NCBI RefSeq assembly: GCF_030505395.1
Contig: NZ_CP130044.1
Location: 1 to 64,000, forward strand
Direction: 5' to 3'
DNA length: 64,000 nucleotides
From: Asticcacaulis sp. ZE23SCel15
GTDB lineage: Bacteria > Pseudomonadota > Alphaproteobacteria > Caulobacterales > Caulobacteraceae
Below the pieces are notes generated by a model, which ran no database searches, had not been told where the DNA came from, and saw only the letters and a program-made list of their open reading frames with translations. Positions 62,588 to 64,000 of the stretch are shown here, one piece after another; the first letter of the stretch is position 1, and every line of letters begins with the position of its first letter. The position numbers were made by a program, and so were the translations under genes.

Positions 62588-63289
62588 TTAATCCTCATCG
62601 TCCTCATCGTGAACGGGACGCGACGGTGCCGAACCGAACACGTCTTCGACGCTGAGGTCAGGACGGCTGTTGTAGGTATCTTCTTCCTCATCCGGAATGA
62701 TAGCGGCTGCCGGTTTCAGCGACGGATCGTCGAGCGGGATACCCAGCTTTTCGGCCTGCTTGATCTTGACGGCAGCGGCCTTGCGCACGGCGGCGTCCAG
62801 TTCAATCTGCGACACGAGGCCGAGCGTCACCGGATCGACCGGCTTGATATTGGTCGAATTCCAGTGGGTGTTGTTGCGCACCTGCTCGATGGTCGATTTG
62901 GTGGTGCCGAGCAGCTTAGAAATTTGCGCGTCAGTGACTTCGGGGTGGTGGCGCACGAACCATTTGATGGCGTCCGGGCGGTCCTGACGACGCGACACCG
63001 GCGTATAGCGCGGGGCTTTTTTGGCGGGCTTCAACAATTCCGCGTGACGGCTGACCAACGCCTTCATGCGATAAGCCGGGGTGCTTACGGCCTTATCAAG
63101 CTCCTCGCGGGTCAACTGACCGTTGGCGATCGGGTCAGCGCCACGGATATCGCGGGCGACTTCGCCATCGGCAATGCCCTTGACTTCAAGGAAGTGCAGG
63201 CCGCAGAAATCGGCGATCTGCTCGAACGAGAGCGAGGTATTGTCGACCAGCCACACAGCGGTCGCTTTTGGCATCAAAATATCAGACAT
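62588..63289 (-). CDS. trcR: DUF1013 cell-cycle regulator TrcR
   Basis: A 233-residue cytosolic protein. The alphaproteobacterial DUF1013 signature is clear: LMPKATAVWLVDNTSLSFEQIADFCGLHFLEVKGIADG (an HTH-like region), RQDRPDAIKWFVRHHPEVTDAQISKLLGTTKSTIEQVRNN (a second HTH), and an acidic C-terminal tail. Members have been named TrcR, a conserved regulator linked to cell-cycle transcription in Caulobacter relatives. It is monocistronic with a terminator. Confidence 0.88.
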   Translation of the reverse strand: MSDILMPKATAVWLVDNTSLSFEQIADFCGLHFLEVKGIADGEVARDIRGADPIANGQLTREELDKAVSTPAYRMKALVSRHAELLKPAKKAPRYTPVSRRQDRPDAIKWFVRHHPEVTDAQISKLLGTTKSTIEQVRNNTHWNSTNIKPVDPVTLGLVSQIELDAAVRKAAAVKIKQAEKLGIPLDDPSLKPAAAIIPDEEEDTYNSRPDLSVEDVFGSAPSRPVHDEDDED

Positions 63290-63355
63290 AGATGCATCTT
63301 TCCTGAGCGGTGAATGTTGGCTCTCGTCATGAAAACCGCCATTCAGAAACGGCTA

Positions 63356-63378
63356 CGCCCGGCCTTTTCGGCCGGGCG
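63356..63378. other. GC-rich hairpin between alaS and trcR
   Basis: CGCCCGGCC-TTTTC-GGCCGGGCG (63356-63364, 63370-63378) is a perfect 9-bp stem with a 5-nt loop in the 186-nt gap between alaS and trcR. No U-run follows, so it is not a standard terminator. Confidence 0.45.
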
Positions 63379-63475
63379 CGGGTTATTGCCATCATCTATA
63401 AAGCGGTTTTGCGTCAATGGGAACACCCCAAACGCAATTTCTGCGGCGAAGGCCACACACCGATAAAAAGACCGG

Positions 63476-64000
63476 TTAAATCAGACCTTTGATCGCCGCA
63501 AGCCCAGCCTCAGCCTTAGTGGCATCCGGTGCACCGCCTTGCGCGAAGTCAGGCTTGCCGCCCGCCCCTTGCCCGCCCATAGCGATGACGGCGGCCTTGG
63601 CCAGTTCAGCCGCATTATATTTACCGGTCAGGTCGGATGTCACGGCCACGGTCACCGCCGCCTTGCCATCCAGAATACCGACCAGCGCCACAATGCCTGA
63701 GCCCAGAGCTTTACGGAAATCCTCCGCCAGAGGCCGTAAATCCTTGCCGCCGACCCCGTCCAGCACACGGGCCGTCACCTTGATGCCATTGATCTCTTCG
63801 GGGCCAGACGCGACCCCGCCGCCGCCAACCGCTAAAGCGCGTTTGACGTCAGACAGTTCTTTCTCAAGGCGTTTACGATCAGCAATCAGGGCCTCAACGC
63901 GGGCAGACACCTGCGCCACCGGCACCTTGAACTGATCGGCTAATCCCTTGGCGATACCCGCCTGCTCAAGCAGGTATTGCCGCGCGGCCTCTCCCGTCAC
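63476..64000 (-). CDS. alaS: Alanyl-tRNA synthetase, C-terminal part
   Basis: The last 174 residues of AlaRS, cut by the right edge. The coiled coil (VSARVEALIADRKRLEKELSDVKRAL) leads to the DHHA1-type C-Ala domain with GSGIVALVGILDGKAAVTVAVTSDL and the ending MGGQGAGGKPDFAQGGAPD, which is diagnostic. The aminoacylation and editing domains lie outside the window. The first in-window codon is an internal GTG, not a start. Confidence 0.96.
   Translation of the reverse strand: MTGEAARQYLLEQAGIAKGLADQFKVPVAQVSARVEALIADRKRLEKELSDVKRALAVGGGGVASGPEEINGIKVTARVLDGVGGKDLRPLAEDFRKALGSGIVALVGILDGKAAVTVAVTSDLTGKYNAAELAKAAVIAMGGQGAGGKPDFAQGGAPDATKAEAGLAAIKGLI

Overview
The window is a gene-dense chromosomal segment of an alphaproteobacterium, most likely a member of the Caulobacteraceae. 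The moderate GC content (judged by eye, below that of Caulobacter) would fit Asticcacaulis, but this is inference. Supporting signs are the argJ / parvulin / secA neighbourhood, a TrcR-type DUF1013 regulator, a DUF3126 gene beside cysE, a TIGR02444 gene, DUF465 (YdcH) proteins and a candidate CtrA box. No rRNA, tRNA, CRISPR array, transposase or complete prophage was seen. Two genes run off the edges: argJ on the left and alaS on the right.

Layout. 1-4.7 kb: argJ (partial), a lipoprotein parvulin and secA. 4.7-8.3 kb: three exported proteins (two tandem DUF2059-like paralogues and a six-cysteine mini-protein) and a Rieske oxygenase, ended by a long inverted repeat. 8.0-15.5 kb: DUF3126, cysE, a Nudix hydrolase, a nitroreductase, queF, a nitronate monooxygenase, a TorF-type porin, a TetR regulator, a HIG1-like protein and a cobalamin adenosyltransferase. 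15.7-20.1 kb: etfBA, 3-hydroxyacyl-CoA dehydrogenase and a DUF418 membrane protein. 20.1-25 kb: a composite palindrome, a PiuC-type hydroxylase, a lipoprotein, a methyltransferase divergent from a GlxA-type regulator, and a TlpA thioredoxin. 25-30.8 kb: argH-lptM-lysA, a shortened DUF4175 protein, a thermonuclease, a phosphoribosyltransferase and a His-rich zinc-ribbon protein. 30.9-36.5 kb: ftsE-ftsX-YdcF-plsC, small proteins and a GGDEF-EAL protein with a possible CtrA site upstream. 36.6-38.8 kb: an isolated phage-type pair (holin-like protein, and DUF2793 followed by a seven-repeat Asp-box propeller). 38.9-46 kb: accessory and housekeeping genes, including a fused aspartokinase-homoserine dehydrogenase. 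46-53.8 kb: a CzcCBA metal-efflux locus with a His-rich CzcI-like protein and an aldehyde dehydrogenase. 53.9-56.3 kb: a SAM-I (S-box) riboswitch followed by metX-like and metB. 56.3-64 kb: DUF4349, PhzF, two DUF465 proteins, TIGR02444, ubiX, a sialate-type acetylesterase, trcR and alaS.

Functionally, the window is rich in amino-acid metabolism: argJ, argH, lysA, cysE, the aspartokinase-homoserine dehydrogenase, and metX-metB under apparent S-box control. Together these would feed aspartate and serine carbon into lysine and methionine. The most unusual items are the S-box leader in an alphaproteobacterium, the aspartokinase-homoserine dehydrogenase with no room for ACT domains, the orphan tail-propeller/holin cassette, the mini-protein with mirror-symmetric cysteine spacing (3-6-9-6-3), the DUF4175 protein cut before its periplasmic domain, and palindromic elements lying between convergent genes.
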